NCBI RefSeq assembly: GCF_000407565.1
Contig: NZ_ASWI01000006.1
Location: 22,746-86,745, forward strand
Origin: Enterococcus cecorum DSM 20682 = ATCC 43198
GTDB lineage: Bacteria > Bacillota > Bacilli > Lactobacillales > Enterococcaceae
Direction: 5' to 3'
Length of the DNA stretch: 64,000 bases
In this document: positions 1-9,098 of the stretch, one piece after another
How positions within the stretch are numbered: position 1 is the stretch's first letter
Layout of the letters: each line of letters opens with the position of its first letter
Notes under the pieces: model-generated
Database searches by the model: none
The model's input: the letters and a program-made list of their open reading frames with translations, nothing else
What the model was told of the DNA's origin: nothing
Made by a program: the position numbers and the translations under genes

Positions 1-1
1 C

Positions 2-136
2 GTCGGGAAAGTCGAAAAAGATAAGACTTTTCCAGACAGGGTGGCTTATACGTCGAAGTGGCTAGTCGCTGAACACAGATTACATTATGGGTGTGAAGCA
101 GTTATGTTAGCTGTGCAGCTATTTTTAATGAAGTAA
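2..136 (+). other. Unresolved open stretch at window edge (possible 3' end of an upstream gene, or structured leader)
   Basis: Frame 2 is open from the window edge to a TAA at 134-136 and would encode 44 residues that I do not recognise. The same stretch can also fold: GGGAAAGTC and GACTTTTCC near its start form a 9-bp stem with one wobble. Either reading is possible: the C-terminus of a truncated upstream protein, or part of an RNA leader of ribU. It does not carry the conserved FMN-riboswitch core. Confidence 0.2.
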
Positions 137-172
137 ACGATTTCTTATTTACACAAAAAGGTAGTTAGATAG

Positions 173-203
173 GTTCATTCATGGAGATGAATCCTTGTAA
201 GGA
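173..203 (+). promoter_or_regulatory. Leader hairpin directly before the ribU ribosome binding site
   Basis: GGTTCAT and ATGAATCC can pair (7 bp, one bulge) immediately upstream of a strong Shine-Dalgarno AAGGAGG at about 198-204. The hairpin ends a few bases before the SD, so it could influence ribU translation. This is inference from base pairing only. Confidence 0.3.
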
Positions 204-214
204 GGATTAATTTT

Positions 215-817
215 ATGAAGAATAGTAGAGTTCAAAAATTAGTGGGGGTAGCTGTTTTAGCTGCGATGGCGTTAGTATTACAATATTTAGCTTTTCCAAT
301 ACTTCCAGCCTTTAGTTTTCTTAAGATTGATTTTAGCGATATTCCAGTCTTATTGAGCATGTTTTTATTCGGTCCTTTAGCGGGTGTAAGTACAGCATTT
401 ATTCGTTCGTTCTTGCATCTATTAACGACAGGGATTGCTGATCCAGCCAATATGGTTGGTGATGTAGCTAGTTTTTTAGCTAGTATGGTTTTTGCCTTAC
501 CAATCTACATGTTTTTCAAAGATGCAGCAAAAAAATCAAATCGTTATTTAGGTTTATTTGTAGGAATTTGCTCATTGACGATCTTTATGAGCGTGGCAAA
601 TTATTTTGTCATTACACCACTTTATTTACATTTCTACTCACTATCTGCTAATCAAATGTTAGGCATGGCATTAAGTAAGTATATTGCTATAGGAATTATC
701 CCTTTTAATATTATTAAAGGGGCTTTAGTTTCCGTAGTGTTTGTCGTTTTACATGCGAAATTATTGCCTTGGCTTTCACGTAAAACCGTTCGAAAAACTA
801 GCGTAAATATTCATTGA
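215..817 (+). CDS. ribU: Riboflavin ECF transporter substrate-binding (S) component RibU
   Basis: This is a 200-residue integral membrane protein with about six hydrophobic helices. The N-terminal part carries the IDFSDIPVLLS motif and a following segment (FGPLAGV, GDVASFLAS) typical of the RibU/YpaA family, which binds riboflavin and docks on the shared EcfA-EcfA'-EcfT energy-coupling module. Those module genes are not in the window. The length fits the family (about 190-210). The ATG follows an ideal AAGGAGG at 11 nt spacing. A Rho-independent terminator follows, so the gene appears to be transcribed alone. Family assignment is confident; the substrate rests on family knowledge. Confidence 0.9.
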   Translation: MKNSRVQKLVGVAVLAAMALVLQYLAFPILPAFSFLKIDFSDIPVLLSMFLFGPLAGVSTAFIRSFLHLLTTGIADPANMVGDVASFLASMVFALPIYMFFKDAAKKSNRYLGLFVGICSLTIFMSVANYFVITPLYLHFYSLSANQMLGMALSKYIAIGIIPFNIIKGALVSVVFVVLHAKLLPWLSRKTVRKTSVNIH

Positions 818-825
818 TTAAGCTG

Positions 826-856
826 AAGCCCTCTGTTTTTAGGGGGGCTTTTTTGT
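826..856 (+). terminator. Rho-independent terminator after ribU
   Basis: AAGCCCTC and GGGGGGCTT form a stem around a short loop and are followed by a T run. Confidence 0.85.
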
Positions 857-867
857 ATACTCAAATT

Positions 868-1027
868 GTGAGCGTTACTCACTAGATATTTTTCATATCT
901 AATTAGTCAATTTTTACTTGACTAAATCTCTATCAAAGTACAGAAAATCAACAGGATGATTTCGTACTTTATTTATTTCCTTACATGGCCACGAAATAGA
1001 ATTTTCCTTCTATTTTGTGGTTTTTTT
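868..1027 (+). ncRNA. Candidate structured RNA: five consecutive hairpins ending in a terminator
   Basis: Five separate inverted repeats follow each other with almost no spacing. They are GTGAG/CTCAC (868-882), AGATAT/ATATCT (884-900), TTAGTCAA/TTGACTAA (903-925), AAAGTAC..GTACTTT with an inner AATCA/TGATT extension (935-970), and a 13-bp stem CCACGAAATAGAA/TTCTATTTTGTGG (989-1020) followed by seven T. The last has the form of an intrinsic terminator. No ORF occupies the stretch. The TATACT at 856-861 could be a -10, but no convincing -35 is visible, so the RNA might also be a read-through product from ribU. I recognise no known family. Confidence 0.45.
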
Positions 1028-1062
1028 ATGCTGCATTTTCTTTTAATAAGTCAGTTTGTCTA

Positions 1063-1129
1063 CATAGTTTTTTTAAGTAAACTATGGTAAAATATTATTA
1101 AATTAAATAATTAATTATATTATTTAATT
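1063..1129 (+). promoter_or_regulatory. Promoter/operator region of the WYL regulator with two palindromes
   Basis: CATAGTTT/AAACTATG (1063-1086) runs into an extended -10, TGGTAAAAT (1085-1093). An 11-bp perfect inverted repeat AATTAAATAAT/ATTATTTAATT (1101-1129) lies just downstream. Placement around the promoter suggests operator sites, possibly autoregulatory; the second is very AT-rich and could be chance. Confidence 0.4.
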
Positions 1130-1183
1130 AACAACTTTAGAGGTGGGGAAGTTATATCATTTAATTGTTTGGGGATGGATAAA

Positions 1184-2188
1184 ATGAAAGACAACCGATG
1201 GCGATTATTAGATATATTTACACAATTATTGGAAGGAAAAGCCATTAAAATTAGTGAATTAGTTGAGAAAAAATATGGGACAGAAGATACGATTCGCAAA
1301 GACAAAGATTCGATTCGTGAATTTTTAGCTGAAAAAGATTTAGATCGTGGATTATTTGGTCAGATGGAATATCAGCATGGAATTGGTTTTTTTCTAGACC
1401 GCTCTTTTACCTTAACTGATGATGAAAGAATAGCGATGATTAAGGTATTGCTTTCAAGCCGTGCCTTACATCGTGAAGAAATGTTGCCGATTGTGGATAA
1501 ATTAATTAAACAATCAAGTGAACCCAAACGCTTAGAAGGTATGGTAAAAAGTGAAAAATTCACCTATAATGGCGTACCAAAAAGTGTGGATATGCTTGAA
1601 CGGATTAAATTAATTCAATATGCCACGGAACATCAAATTCCGGTTTCTTTTACCTATCAAAAGAACTTTCAGACTTTTGAATATAATCGGATTCCATTAG
1701 GTGTGGTATTTATTGATATTTATTTTTATATGATTTCTGCTTCACACACTTCTGAAGACTTTTTAGATTTCGAACATGCCAATAAATTTAGAATTAATAA
1801 TATGTCCAATTTACGAATTGATGAAAGTGTATCAGTTCCTCGATTGCAATATTCACAATTTCCTAAGTTAGGTGAACTTAGAAATCAAACGGGTCGCTGG
1901 GCATTTTTAGGTAAACCCATTGAATTAGAAGTAGAATGTTTATTTGATCCAGCTTATATTTTAGATAGATTCCCAGAGTCAAGGATTATTTCTCAAGATC
2001 CAGAAAAGAAAGTGGCCAAGATGGTGATTCCAACAAATGATGGGTATGGAACGAAAATGTGGATTTTAAGTCAATCTAATTCTATGAAAGTCAATAAGCC
2101 TAACTATATGCGTGCATCAATCATTCAAATATTAAATCAAATCGTAAACTTATATGGCTATGAACTCGTAAAAAAAGTCGATAAATAA
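1184..2188 (+). CDS. WYL-domain transcriptional regulator (HTH plus WYL)
   Basis: This predicted cytoplasmic DNA-binding protein has about 334 residues. The first 55 residues resemble a winged helix-turn-helix (KISELVEKKYGTEDTIRKD). The centre and C-terminus match the WYL-domain layout found in ligand- or nucleic-acid-sensing regulators, including NRIPLGVVFIDIYFYMISA. I chose ATG 1184 because GGGGA at 1171-1175 gives good spacing; an upstream in-frame TTG at 1169 lacks a suitable ribosome binding site. The gene stands alone between an intergenic hairpin cluster and a terminator. Its target is unknown; the palindromes in its own promoter suggest autoregulation. Confidence 0.75.
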   Translation: MKDNRWRLLDIFTQLLEGKAIKISELVEKKYGTEDTIRKDKDSIREFLAEKDLDRGLFGQMEYQHGIGFFLDRSFTLTDDERIAMIKVLLSSRALHREEMLPIVDKLIKQSSEPKRLEGMVKSEKFTYNGVPKSVDMLERIKLIQYATEHQIPVSFTYQKNFQTFEYNRIPLGVVFIDIYFYMISASHTSEDFLDFEHANKFRINNMSNLRIDESVSVPRLQYSQFPKLGELRNQTGRWAFLGKPIELEVECLFDPAYILDRFPESRIISQDPEKKVAKMVIPTNDGYGTKMWILSQSNSMKVNKPNYMRASIIQILNQIVNLYGYELVKKVDK

Positions 2189-2220
2189 AAATCTGTCAGG
2201 AATTTTCTTGACAGATTTTT
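2187..2220 (+). terminator. Terminator after the WYL regulator, probably bidirectional
   Basis: AAAATCTGTCA and TGACAGATTTTT form an 11-bp stem with A and T flanks on both sides, so it may also serve the convergent ferredoxin gene. Confidence 0.85.
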
Positions 2221-2262
2221 CGCGCTTTTTTTATTTTTTTGCGTATTTATATGATAGAGCGA

Positions 2263-2481
2263 TTATTTTTCTAGTAAAATTGCTCGCACTGGACATTTTT
2301 GGTAAGCTTGTAATACAGATGAATACGCCTCATTTGGAATATATTGATGATTGGCCTCTTTTTCTTGCTTGAAAAGAACGATTCCTTCCTCATCATAATC
2401 AAAAATATCTGGGGCATAAAGCGCACAGAGTCCACAGGCAATACATTGTTCTGGAATAATTTCGCAGCGTTTGGTACGCAT
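2263..2481 (-). CDS. Small ferredoxin, single 4Fe-4S type
   Basis: This is a 72-residue soluble protein. CIACGLCALYAPDIF supplies the clustered cysteines and a distal CPVRAI supplies the last ligand, as in the Fer4_13/Fer4_15 ferredoxins of Firmicutes. It is acidic, as expected for an electron carrier. The gene is divergent from the YpbB-like gene, with only 26 bp between start codons, so the two share a very compact regulatory region. The same ferredoxin next to ypbB-recQ is familiar from other Lactobacillales; its redox partner is not known from sequence. Confidence 0.85.
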   Translation of the reverse strand: MRTKRCEIIPEQCIACGLCALYAPDIFDYDEEGIVLFKQEKEANHQYIPNEAYSSVLQAYQKCPVRAILLEK

Positions 2482-2507
2482 TTTCTCACTACTTTCTGGA
2501 GGTTATT

Positions 2508-3494
2508 ATGGATGAATTTATTTTAGCTTTGTTTGGTGAAAATGACAAGTTAAGGATGAATACTTTATATCAAATCTTAGTAGGAAAAAAATCTGCCTCG
2601 ATGTTGTACTATGCTTATGGTCATCAATTATTAAATATTGTAGGTATTTTTCCACATTTATCAAAAGCAGAATATGAAAAAATAATCCAACGCTTGGTCA
2701 ATCAAAAAGCAGTAGTCATTCTTGAAAATGAGCTTGTACGTGTAAAAATCATCCCATCTTTATTCACACAAGAGCCTTATTGCCATCTGAATCATTTTCG
2801 TCTCAAAAATAGTCTTACATTATGGCGCATGCTGCAATTATTTCTTTGTCGTCTTTCTTATTGGCCAGCAGATTATCAAGGACCAGTATTAGAGAACAGT
2901 CCATTTTATTTGCTAAATGTGGATCAAATGATAGCGCAAATGGATGAAGAGCAAAAACAAAAAATTCATGAAGAGCTGAGTCATGTTTTCTCGCAGATGC
3001 CGCAAGACCAGGCTGATTTTTTAGCAAATACTTTTTCTGGAAAACAAATTTCTGGAAAAACTTTCTATCAAGTATTACCTGAAGATTTGCATTCGCCCTT
3101 TGATATTTGTTACACCTTGGCATGTGTGGAAAGATTTTGGTCTTATTTGATGACACATACGGAGCTAGTATTATTTCAATTATTCAAACCTTTTATTTTA
3201 GAAAATTATAAACAAAGTATGCTTGTTACGCGTCAATATTATAAATTTGGTTATGACGTAGAGAAGATTGCACAAATACGAGGCTTGAAAGAAGGAACAA
3301 TAATAGACCATTTAATTGAATGGGCAATTTTGGATGATAGATTTCCATTTGAAGATTTTCAATTACTGACACAAGAGGAAACATTGTTAGATTATCGATA
3401 TAAAGACCTTGTAGAAGAAAACCCTGAAATTTCATTTTTACAGTATCGTTTAAGTCAAATCGCAATATTGAAGGGAAGAGATAACTATGAATGA
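2508..3494 (+). CDS. YpbB-like protein with C-terminal helicase-associated HTH domain
   Basis: This 328-residue protein has no membrane segment. The C-terminal region around residues 255-285 (IRGLKEGTIIDHLIEWAILD) matches the helix-turn-helix found at the ends of RecQ-type helicases and in B. subtilis YpbB. The gene overlaps recQ by 8 bp and has a clear GGAGG before its ATG, so the pair is translationally coupled. This suggests that the protein works with RecQ, perhaps supplying the HTH that the short RecQ lacks. The N-terminal 250 residues show no motif I recognise. Confidence 0.75.
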   Translation: MDEFILALFGENDKLRMNTLYQILVGKKSASMLYYAYGHQLLNIVGIFPHLSKAEYEKIIQRLVNQKAVVILENELVRVKIIPSLFTQEPYCHLNHFRLKNSLTLWRMLQLFLCRLSYWPADYQGPVLENSPFYLLNVDQMIAQMDEEQKQKIHEELSHVFSQMPQDQADFLANTFSGKQISGKTFYQVLPEDLHSPFDICYTLACVERFWSYLMTHTELVLFQLFKPFILENYKQSMLVTRQYYKFGYDVEKIAQIRGLKEGTIIDHLIEWAILDDRFPFEDFQLLTQEETLLDYRYKDLVEENPEISFLQYRLSQIAILKGRDNYE

Positions 3495-4881
3495 GCATAT
3501 ACAGCAAGTATTAGAAGAAAATTTTGGATATGATTCGTTCAGAGGTCTACAAGAAGAGATTATTCAAACGGTACTAAATCATCAGGACTGTTTAGCAATA
3601 TTACCAACAGGGACTGGAAAAAGCTTATGTTATCAATTACCAGGTGTATTGCTCGAGGGAATGGTTATCATAGTTTCACCGCTATTATCTTTAATGGAAG
3701 ATCAAGTGAATGGTTTACTACAAATGAAAAAGTTTTCGGCAGTGGCAATCAATAGTTTATTAACGAAATCTGAAAGAGAATATGTTCTCACTCATTTATC
3801 GGAGTATCAATATATTTATTTAAGCCCCGAGATGCTCTCACAGCCTGAGTGTATTCAAGCACTTAGCAGACAAAAGATAGCCCTTTTTGTTATTGATGAA
3901 GCCCATTGTCTTTCTCAGTGGGGTGTGGATTTTCGACCGGAGTATCGCAATTTAAAATGGGTGAAAAAGCAATTACATGATCCGACCACTTTAGCTTTAA
4001 CCGCAAGTGCACCCCCAAAAGTTAAAGCGGAAATTCAAGAGTTGTTGCTATATCCTGATGCTCAAGTATTTGAATTGCCAGTGAACCGTCCAAATATCTA
4101 TTTACAAGTTGAAAAAACAAATGATAAAGAAGCCGTATTGTTGAAATATTTAAAAGAATTATCGGGGACAGGGATTATCTATTGCGCTACCCGTGTGCAA
4201 GTGGAAGAATTGTATGAACGTTTAAAAAAAGATTATTCGATTGGTTATTATCATGGAGGCCTTTCTAGTAATCAACGACGCTTGCTGCAAACTCAATTTC
4301 AAAAAAATCAATTGCAACTATTGGTAGCGACGAATGCATTTGGAATGGGAATCAATAAGCCAGATATTCGTTTTGTGATTCATTATGATTTGCCGGATAA
4401 TTTGGAAAGCTATGTACAAGAAATTGGTCGGGCCGGACGAGATGGCGAGCCGAGTATTGCGATTTTACTTTATCAAAATCATGATGAACAAATTCATTAT
4501 TATATGCAAAATCAAACAAGAAATGAACGCGAAGTCTTTGAATTATTAGATGTACCTAAAAATGGCGCACAAAAATATTTTAGCGAATTACAGCAAAAAT
4601 GGTTTCGCCAAATTCAGCGTGAAGATTATCATTTATTTATGGAAGAAATTAAAGCCAATGAAAAGGTAAAGCAAGCACAGTTACAGACGATGTTAAGCTA
4701 TATCCATACGAATCAATGCCGGCGTGATTTTATTGCTCAGTATTTTGAAAACCCATTGCCAGATAAACAAGCGCTATGTTGTGATAATCATGGCCCGTTT
4801 GATTATCAATTACTGGTGAATTCAAACATTCAAAATGAAAAAATAGCGAATTGGCAAGAGGTTTTGCTAAAAATTTTTTAA
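3487..4881 (+). CDS. recQ: RecQ-family ATP-dependent DNA helicase (short form)
   Basis: A 464-residue superfamily 2 helicase that unwinds DNA 3'-5' in repair and recombination. Visible motifs are Walker A LPTGTGKSLCYQLPG near residue 40, the DEAH box VIDEAHCLSQWG near 137, and motif VI EIGRAGRDGEP near 316. A zinc-binding-like region with Cys residues (NQCRRDF, ALCCDNHGPF) follows. The length is close to B. subtilis RecQ/YpbC, without an HRDC domain. The start overlaps the YpbB-like gene, so the two form a small operon. Confidence 0.93.
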   Translation: MNEHIQQVLEENFGYDSFRGLQEEIIQTVLNHQDCLAILPTGTGKSLCYQLPGVLLEGMVIIVSPLLSLMEDQVNGLLQMKKFSAVAINSLLTKSEREYVLTHLSEYQYIYLSPEMLSQPECIQALSRQKIALFVIDEAHCLSQWGVDFRPEYRNLKWVKKQLHDPTTLALTASAPPKVKAEIQELLLYPDAQVFELPVNRPNIYLQVEKTNDKEAVLLKYLKELSGTGIIYCATRVQVEELYERLKKDYSIGYYHGGLSSNQRRLLQTQFQKNQLQLLVATNAFGMGINKPDIRFVIHYDLPDNLESYVQEIGRAGRDGEPSIAILLYQNHDEQIHYYMQNQTRNEREVFELLDVPKNGAQKYFSELQQKWFRQIQREDYHLFMEEIKANEKVKQAQLQTMLSYIHTNQCRRDFIAQYFENPLPDKQALCCDNHGPFDYQLLVNSNIQNEKIANWQEVLLKIF

Positions 4882-4925
4882 GTTAATCGATTCTTCTAAA
4901 TTTTTTGAACACAAGTAATCTTTGC

Positions 4926-4936
4926 TATGATATAAT
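4926..4936 (+). promoter_or_regulatory. Extended -10 promoter for the LysM protein gene
   Basis: TGATATAAT (TGnTATAAT) at 4928-4936 lies 29 nt before the TTG start, with a ribosome binding site in between. The upstream TTGAAC (4905-4910) is too far away for a standard -35. Confidence 0.6.
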
Positions 4937-4965
4937 GAGACGGAAAGACTGTAGGAGGGATTATT

Positions 4966-5574
4966 TTGCGAAATAAAGATAAGAAAAAAGAAACAGAAAA
5001 TCTAAATGAACCATGGGAACAACCTATTTACAATGTAGAAGGTCAAGAAGATCAAATGCCTAGTCGCATACAACAAGGCAGAAGAAAACGCGGGAATAGC
5101 AAATTTTTAACGATTGTCTTACTTTTGTTATTCTTAATTGCTGCATGTCCAGCCGCATTTGGCATTTGGAAACATTATGTAGATAATCAACCCAAACAAA
5201 CGCAAACAACCAAATCAAGCACGAAAAAATCAAGTACCTCACAAACAAAAGAAAGTTCAGCAACTACGAGTGAATCAACCACTCAAACTGAAGAAACCCA
5301 AACAAGTTCAAGTGAAGCAACCATTGCAGAAAACCAAGAAGCAACTGAAAATGCTGCTGAACAAAATACCCAAGAAAATCAAGAGGGCCAAAATAGCCAA
5401 AATGGTGAAACAACTACTGAAAATGGCGCAGAATATACAACTGTTCAAGCTGGTGAAGGTCCGGCAACAGTTGCTAGTCGAACAGGTGTCAGCGTAGAAG
5501 ATATTTATCGTTTAAATGGAATGACTGCTGATAACTTCCATTTAACACCAGGACAACAAATTCGAATTAAATAA
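4966..5574 (+). CDS. Membrane-anchored LysM-domain protein (YpbE-like)
   Basis: This 202-residue protein starts at TTG after GTAGGAGGG. It has a basic cytoplasmic N-terminus, one membrane segment around residues 47-67 (LTIVLLLLFLIAACPAAFG), a long Ser/Thr/Gln/Glu-rich linker (about 75-150) and a C-terminal LysM domain (TVQAGEGPATVASRTG to LTPGQQIRIK). The topology places the LysM outside, on peptidoglycan. A gene of this type downstream of recQ is also known as ypbE in B. subtilis. The function is unknown beyond cell-wall binding. An extended -10 promoter and a terminator make it a single-gene unit. Confidence 0.8.
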   Translation: MRNKDKKKETENLNEPWEQPIYNVEGQEDQMPSRIQQGRRKRGNSKFLTIVLLLLFLIAACPAAFGIWKHYVDNQPKQTQTTKSSTKKSSTSQTKESSATTSESTTQTEETQTSSSEATIAENQEATENAAEQNTQENQEGQNSQNGETTTENGAEYTTVQAGEGPATVASRTGVSVEDIYRLNGMTADNFHLTPGQQIRIK

Positions 5575-5578
5575 AAAT

Positions 5579-5614
5579 AGAGATACTGGGGGCGTGTCTC
5601 CTCAGTCTCTTTTT
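5579..5614 (+). terminator. Terminator after the LysM protein
   Basis: AGAGA..CTGGGG pairs with CCTCAGTCTCT (small bulge) and is followed by TTTTT. Confidence 0.7.
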
Positions 5615-5646
5615 GTGTAAATAGTGATTTAGTTAGGGGTAATGGA

Positions 5647-6327
5647 ATGAAAAAAATAAATATTGCAATCGATGGTCCGGCTTCATCTGGGAAAAGTACC
5701 GTTGCGAAAATAATTGCCAAAAAATTAGGATTTATTTATACCGATACAGGAGCGATGTATCGTTCAGTGACCTATCTAGCTTTAAAACATCAAGTCAGTT
5801 TGGATGATGAGCAAGCTCTAGTTTCACTTATTTTACGCTTTCCTATCACTTTTAAACAAGGAAGTGAACAACAACTTGTTTTTGTGGATGATCAGGATGT
5901 GACTAAGGAGATTAGGATGCCAGAGGTAACCAAAAATGTCTCCAAAGTGGCTGCTTACAAGTTAGTCCGTGAGCAATTAGTGAAACAACAACAAGCCATT
6001 GCTAAAGATGGTGGGGTCGTCATGGATGGCCGTGATATTGGGACCGTGGTTTTACCTGATGCGCAAGTGAAGATCTTTTTGGTCGCTAGTGTTGAAGAAC
6101 GTGCGAGAAGACGTCATAAAGAAAATCTAGAAAAAGGCATTCCAAGTGATTTTGAAGAATTAAAAGTTGCCATTGAAAAAAGAGATTATTATGACTCTCA
6201 TCGCGAAAATTCGCCACTTGTGCAAGCTGTAGATGCGGTAAGTATTGATACAACGGGAATGAGCATCGATGAAGTCGTTCAAGCTATCATTAATTTAGTA
6301 AATGACGAAAATTCAGCAAAAAAATAA
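5647..6327 (+). CDS. cmk: Cytidylate (CMP/dCMP) kinase
   Basis: A 226-residue cytosolic enzyme that phosphorylates CMP or dCMP with ATP in pyrimidine nucleotide recycling. The P-loop [12 protein letters not shown] lies at residues 9-20, the substrate motif [11 protein letters not shown] at about 33-43, and [11 protein letters not shown] at about 127-137. All are typical of Cmk, and the length is normal. It precedes rpsA by 99 bp, the widespread Firmicutes order cmk-rpsA-der. There is no clear terminator before rpsA, so read-through is likely. Confidence 0.96.
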   Translation: MKKINIAIDGPASSGKSTVAKIIAKKLGFIYTDTGAMYRSVTYLALKHQVSLDDEQALVSLILRFPITFKQGSEQQLVFVDDQDVTKEIRMPEVTKNVSKVAAYKLVREQLVKQQQAIAKDGGVVMDGRDIGTVVLPDAQVKIFLVASVEERARRRHKENLEKGIPSDFEELKVAIEKRDYYDSHRENSPLVQAVDAVSIDTTGMSIDEVVQAIINLVNDENSAKK

Positions 6328-6426
6328 AAGAAATTATTGGAAATCGCTTTATTTTTTTGTGAAATTGCAATAAACTAGATATTGTAGTGTATACATGAAC
6401 AAATGTTGGTCAGGAGGAAATTAGGT

Positions 6427-7626
6427 ATGACGGAATTTGAAGGACAAGTAACAGAAACAATGGAAGAGGCTTTAAATAGCGTACAAGAAATTCATGTTGG
6501 CGATATTGTTAAAGGTGAAGTGTTAGCTATTGAAGATAAGCAAGTCATTGTTGCGATTTTGGGAACAGGCTTAGAAGGTGTGATCCCAGCAAAAGAATTA
6601 TCTACAACACCAACTGATGATTTAGAGTCATTAGTAAAAGTCGGTGATGAATTAGATTTAGTAGTGATTTCAAGAATCGGTAATGATAAAGAAAATGGTA
6701 GCTACTTATTATCTAAACGTCGCTTGGATGCTAAAAAATTATGGGAAGAAATCGAAGCAAAATATGCTGCAGGTGAAGTCGTTGATGCAACTATTACCAA
6801 CGTGGTTAAAGGTGGTTTAGTTGCAGATTTGGGTATTCGTGCATTCATTCCTGCTTCAATGGTTGAAGACCATTTTGTTAAGGACTTTAGTAAATATAAA
6901 GGACAACCCTTAAAGTGTAAGATTGTTGAAATCGAACCAAGCGAAAATCGCTTAATTTTATCACATAAAGTTGTTGCTGAAGAAGAAAAGCAAAAACAAA
7001 AAGAAGCGGTATTTGCTTCAATTCATAAAGGAGATCAAATTGAAGGGACTGTCGCTCGATTAACGAACTTTGGCGCATTCATTGATTTAGGTGGTGTTGA
7101 TGGACTTGTTCATGTTTCTGAAATTTCTCATACACATGTAGCCAAACCAAGTGATGTCTTAAAAGTCGGTGAAAAGGTAAATGTTTTAGTTTTATCTGTT
7201 GATCCAGCTAGCAATCGTATTTCATTATCTATTAAAGATACTCTACCTGGACCATGGGATGATATTGAAGATAAAGCCCCCGTTGACAGTGTGTTAACAG
7301 GGACAGTGAAACGCTTGACAAGTTTTGGCGCTTTTGTGGAATTATTCCCTGGTGTAGAAGGTCTTGTGCATATTTCACAAATTGCGCACAAACACATTGC
7401 TACACCACATGAAGTCTTAAAAGAAGGCGAAGAAGTTAAAGTTAAAGTCTTGGAAGTATCTCCAGAAAATCAACGTATTGCTTTAAGTATTAAAGCACTT
7501 GAAGAAAAACCAGAACCAAAAGTTGAAGAAGTAGTCGCTGAAGAAGAAAGCTATGAACTACCAGAAGAATCAACTGGTTTTACTATGGGTGATATTTTAG
7601 GAGAAGCTTTAAAAACTGAAGAATAA
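6427..7626 (+). CDS. rpsA: 30S ribosomal protein S1 (four S1 domains)
   Basis: A 399-residue RNA-binding protein that helps the 30S subunit capture mRNA. Four S1 motifs can be followed, at about residues 22-95, 110-178, 196-266 and 283-353; the last two carry the classic GxVxRLTxFGAFV pattern. Four domains is the usual number in Firmicutes, against six in E. coli. I chose ATG 6427 because GGAGGAAA lies just upstream; an in-frame ATG at 6403 overlaps the ribosome binding site. The C-terminal tail is Glu-rich. A strong terminator follows. Confidence 0.95.
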   Translation: MTEFEGQVTETMEEALNSVQEIHVGDIVKGEVLAIEDKQVIVAILGTGLEGVIPAKELSTTPTDDLESLVKVGDELDLVVISRIGNDKENGSYLLSKRRLDAKKLWEEIEAKYAAGEVVDATITNVVKGGLVADLGIRAFIPASMVEDHFVKDFSKYKGQPLKCKIVEIEPSENRLILSHKVVAEEEKQKQKEAVFASIHKGDQIEGTVARLTNFGAFIDLGGVDGLVHVSEISHTHVAKPSDVLKVGEKVNVLVLSVDPASNRISLSIKDTLPGPWDDIEDKAPVDSVLTGTVKRLTSFGAFVELFPGVEGLVHISQIAHKHIATPHEVLKEGEEVKVKVLEVSPENQRIALSIKALEEKPEPKVEEVVAEEESYELPEESTGFTMGDILGEALKTEE

Positions 7627-7681
7627 TTCTTTAGATAAAAACCAACTAAATTTTCTTGTTCTGTATACCAAAAAGAATAGT

Positions 7682-7726
7682 AAAGGCGCAATTTATCCAT
7701 TTTTCAAGGTATTGCGCCTTTTTTTA
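7682..7726 (+). terminator. Terminator after rpsA
   Basis: AAAGGCGCAAT and ATTGCGCCTTT form a perfect 11-bp stem with a T run. Confidence 0.93.
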
Positions 7727-7787
7727 CTTGCAAGATGATGAAAGTTTCGGTAAACTAATTGAGATTGAAAAAAATGGAGGGAAGAAA

Positions 7788-9098
7788 ATGGCAAATCCAA
7801 CTATTGCAATTGTCGGTCGTCCAAATGTCGGTAAATCAACCATCTTTAACCGAATTGCCGGAGAACGTATTTCAATTGTTGAAGATACTCCTGGAGTGAC
7901 GCGAGATCGTATTTATGCAACAGGCGAATGGCTAGGTCGTGAGTTTAGTATTATTGATACTGGTGGGATTGACCTAGGTGACGAACCATTTATGGAGCAA
8001 ATTAAAGCCCAGGCCCAAATTGCGATTGAAGAAGCAGATGTAATTATTTTTATTTCCAGTGTTCGTGAAGGGATTACGGATGCGGATGAAATGGTTGCAC
8101 GCATGCTTTATAAAAGTAAAAAACCTGTGATATTAGCAATAAATAAAGTAGATAATCCTGAATTAAGAAATGATATCTTTGAATTTTATGCGCTAGGTTT
8201 AGGCGAACCATTTCCGATTTCAGGGAGTCATGGTTTAGGAATAGGGGATGTCTTAGATGAAGCTGTCAAACACTTTAGCACTGAAATCGAACCTGAAGAT
8301 GATAGTGTTATCAAATTTAGCTTGATTGGACGTCCAAATGTCGGCAAATCATCGCTCATTAATGCAATTTTAGGGGAAGAACGGGTCATCGTTTCTGATA
8401 TCGAAGGAACAACCCGTGATGCCATTGATACACATTTTATCAGTGAAAATGGTCAAAAATTTACCATGATCGATACAGCCGGAATGCGCAAACGAGGCAA
8501 GGTCTATGAATCAACAGAAAAATACAGTGTCATGCGGGCGATGCGAGCAATTGACCGTTCGGATGTGGTATTATTTGTCATTAATGCAGAAGAAGGCATT
8601 CGTGAACAAGATAAGAAAGTTGCTGGTTTTGCACACGAAGCAGGAAAAGGTGTCATTATCGTGGTGAACAAGTGGGATCTTGTCGAAAAAGATACGAATA
8701 CGATGCGCGATTTTGAATTAGAAATTAGAGAAGAATTTCAATATTTAGATTATGCACCGATTATTTTTGTATCAGCGAAAACAAAACAACGCTTGAATAA
8801 GTTGCCAGCAATGATTGAAGAAGTAAGTGCAAATCAAAACTTACGCGTACCTTCTGCAGTCCTTAATGATATTATTATGGATGCTGTGGCTATTAATCCA
8901 ACACCAACAGATAAAGGTAAACGTCTCAAAATCTTTTATGCGACTCAAGTTAGTGTGAAACCACCAACCTTTGTCATATTCGTAAATGAGGAAGAATTAA
9001 TGCATTTCTCATATGCACGCTTTTTAGAAAATCAGATTCGCAAAGCATTTACTTTTGAAGGTACACCGATAAGAATTATTGCACGAAAAAGAAAATGA
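7788..9098 (+). CDS. der: Ribosome-assembly GTPase Der (EngA)
   Basis: A 436-residue GTPase with two tandem G domains and a KH-like C-terminal domain, needed for 50S maturation. G1 motifs GRPNVGKST (residues 9-17) and GRPNVGKSS (about 181-189) are visible, together with DTGGI/DTAGM, and NKVD/NKWD. ATG 7788 follows GGAGGGAAG and gives the family's usual N-terminus ([18 protein letters not shown]). The in-frame extension upstream passes through the rpsA terminator and is not real. Confidence 0.96.
   Translation: MANPTIAIVGRPNVGKSTIFNRIAGERISIVEDTPGVTRDRIYATGEWLGREFSIIDTGGIDLGDEPFMEQIKAQAQIAIEEADVIIFISSVREGITDADEMVARMLYKSKKPVILAINKVDNPELRNDIFEFYALGLGEPFPISGSHGLGIGDVLDEAVKHFSTEIEPEDDSVIKFSLIGRPNVGKSSLINAILGEERVIVSDIEGTTRDAIDTHFISENGQKFTMIDTAGMRKRGKVYESTEKYSVMRAMRAIDRSDVVLFVINAEEGIREQDKKVAGFAHEAGKGVIIVVNKWDLVEKDTNTMRDFELEIREEFQYLDYAPIIFVSAKTKQRLNKLPAMIEEVSANQNLRVPSAVLNDIIMDAVAINPTPTDKGKRLKIFYATQVSVKPPTFVIFVNEEELMHFSYARFLENQIRKAFTFEGTPIRIIARKRK

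Noticed and set aside
30..60. CAGGGTGG as part of a T-box or FMN riboswitch
   Set aside because: Only a short match; the neighbouring conserved bases of either element are missing.
7656..7787. N-terminal extension of Der
   Set aside because: It reads through the rpsA terminator; the normal start is at 7788.
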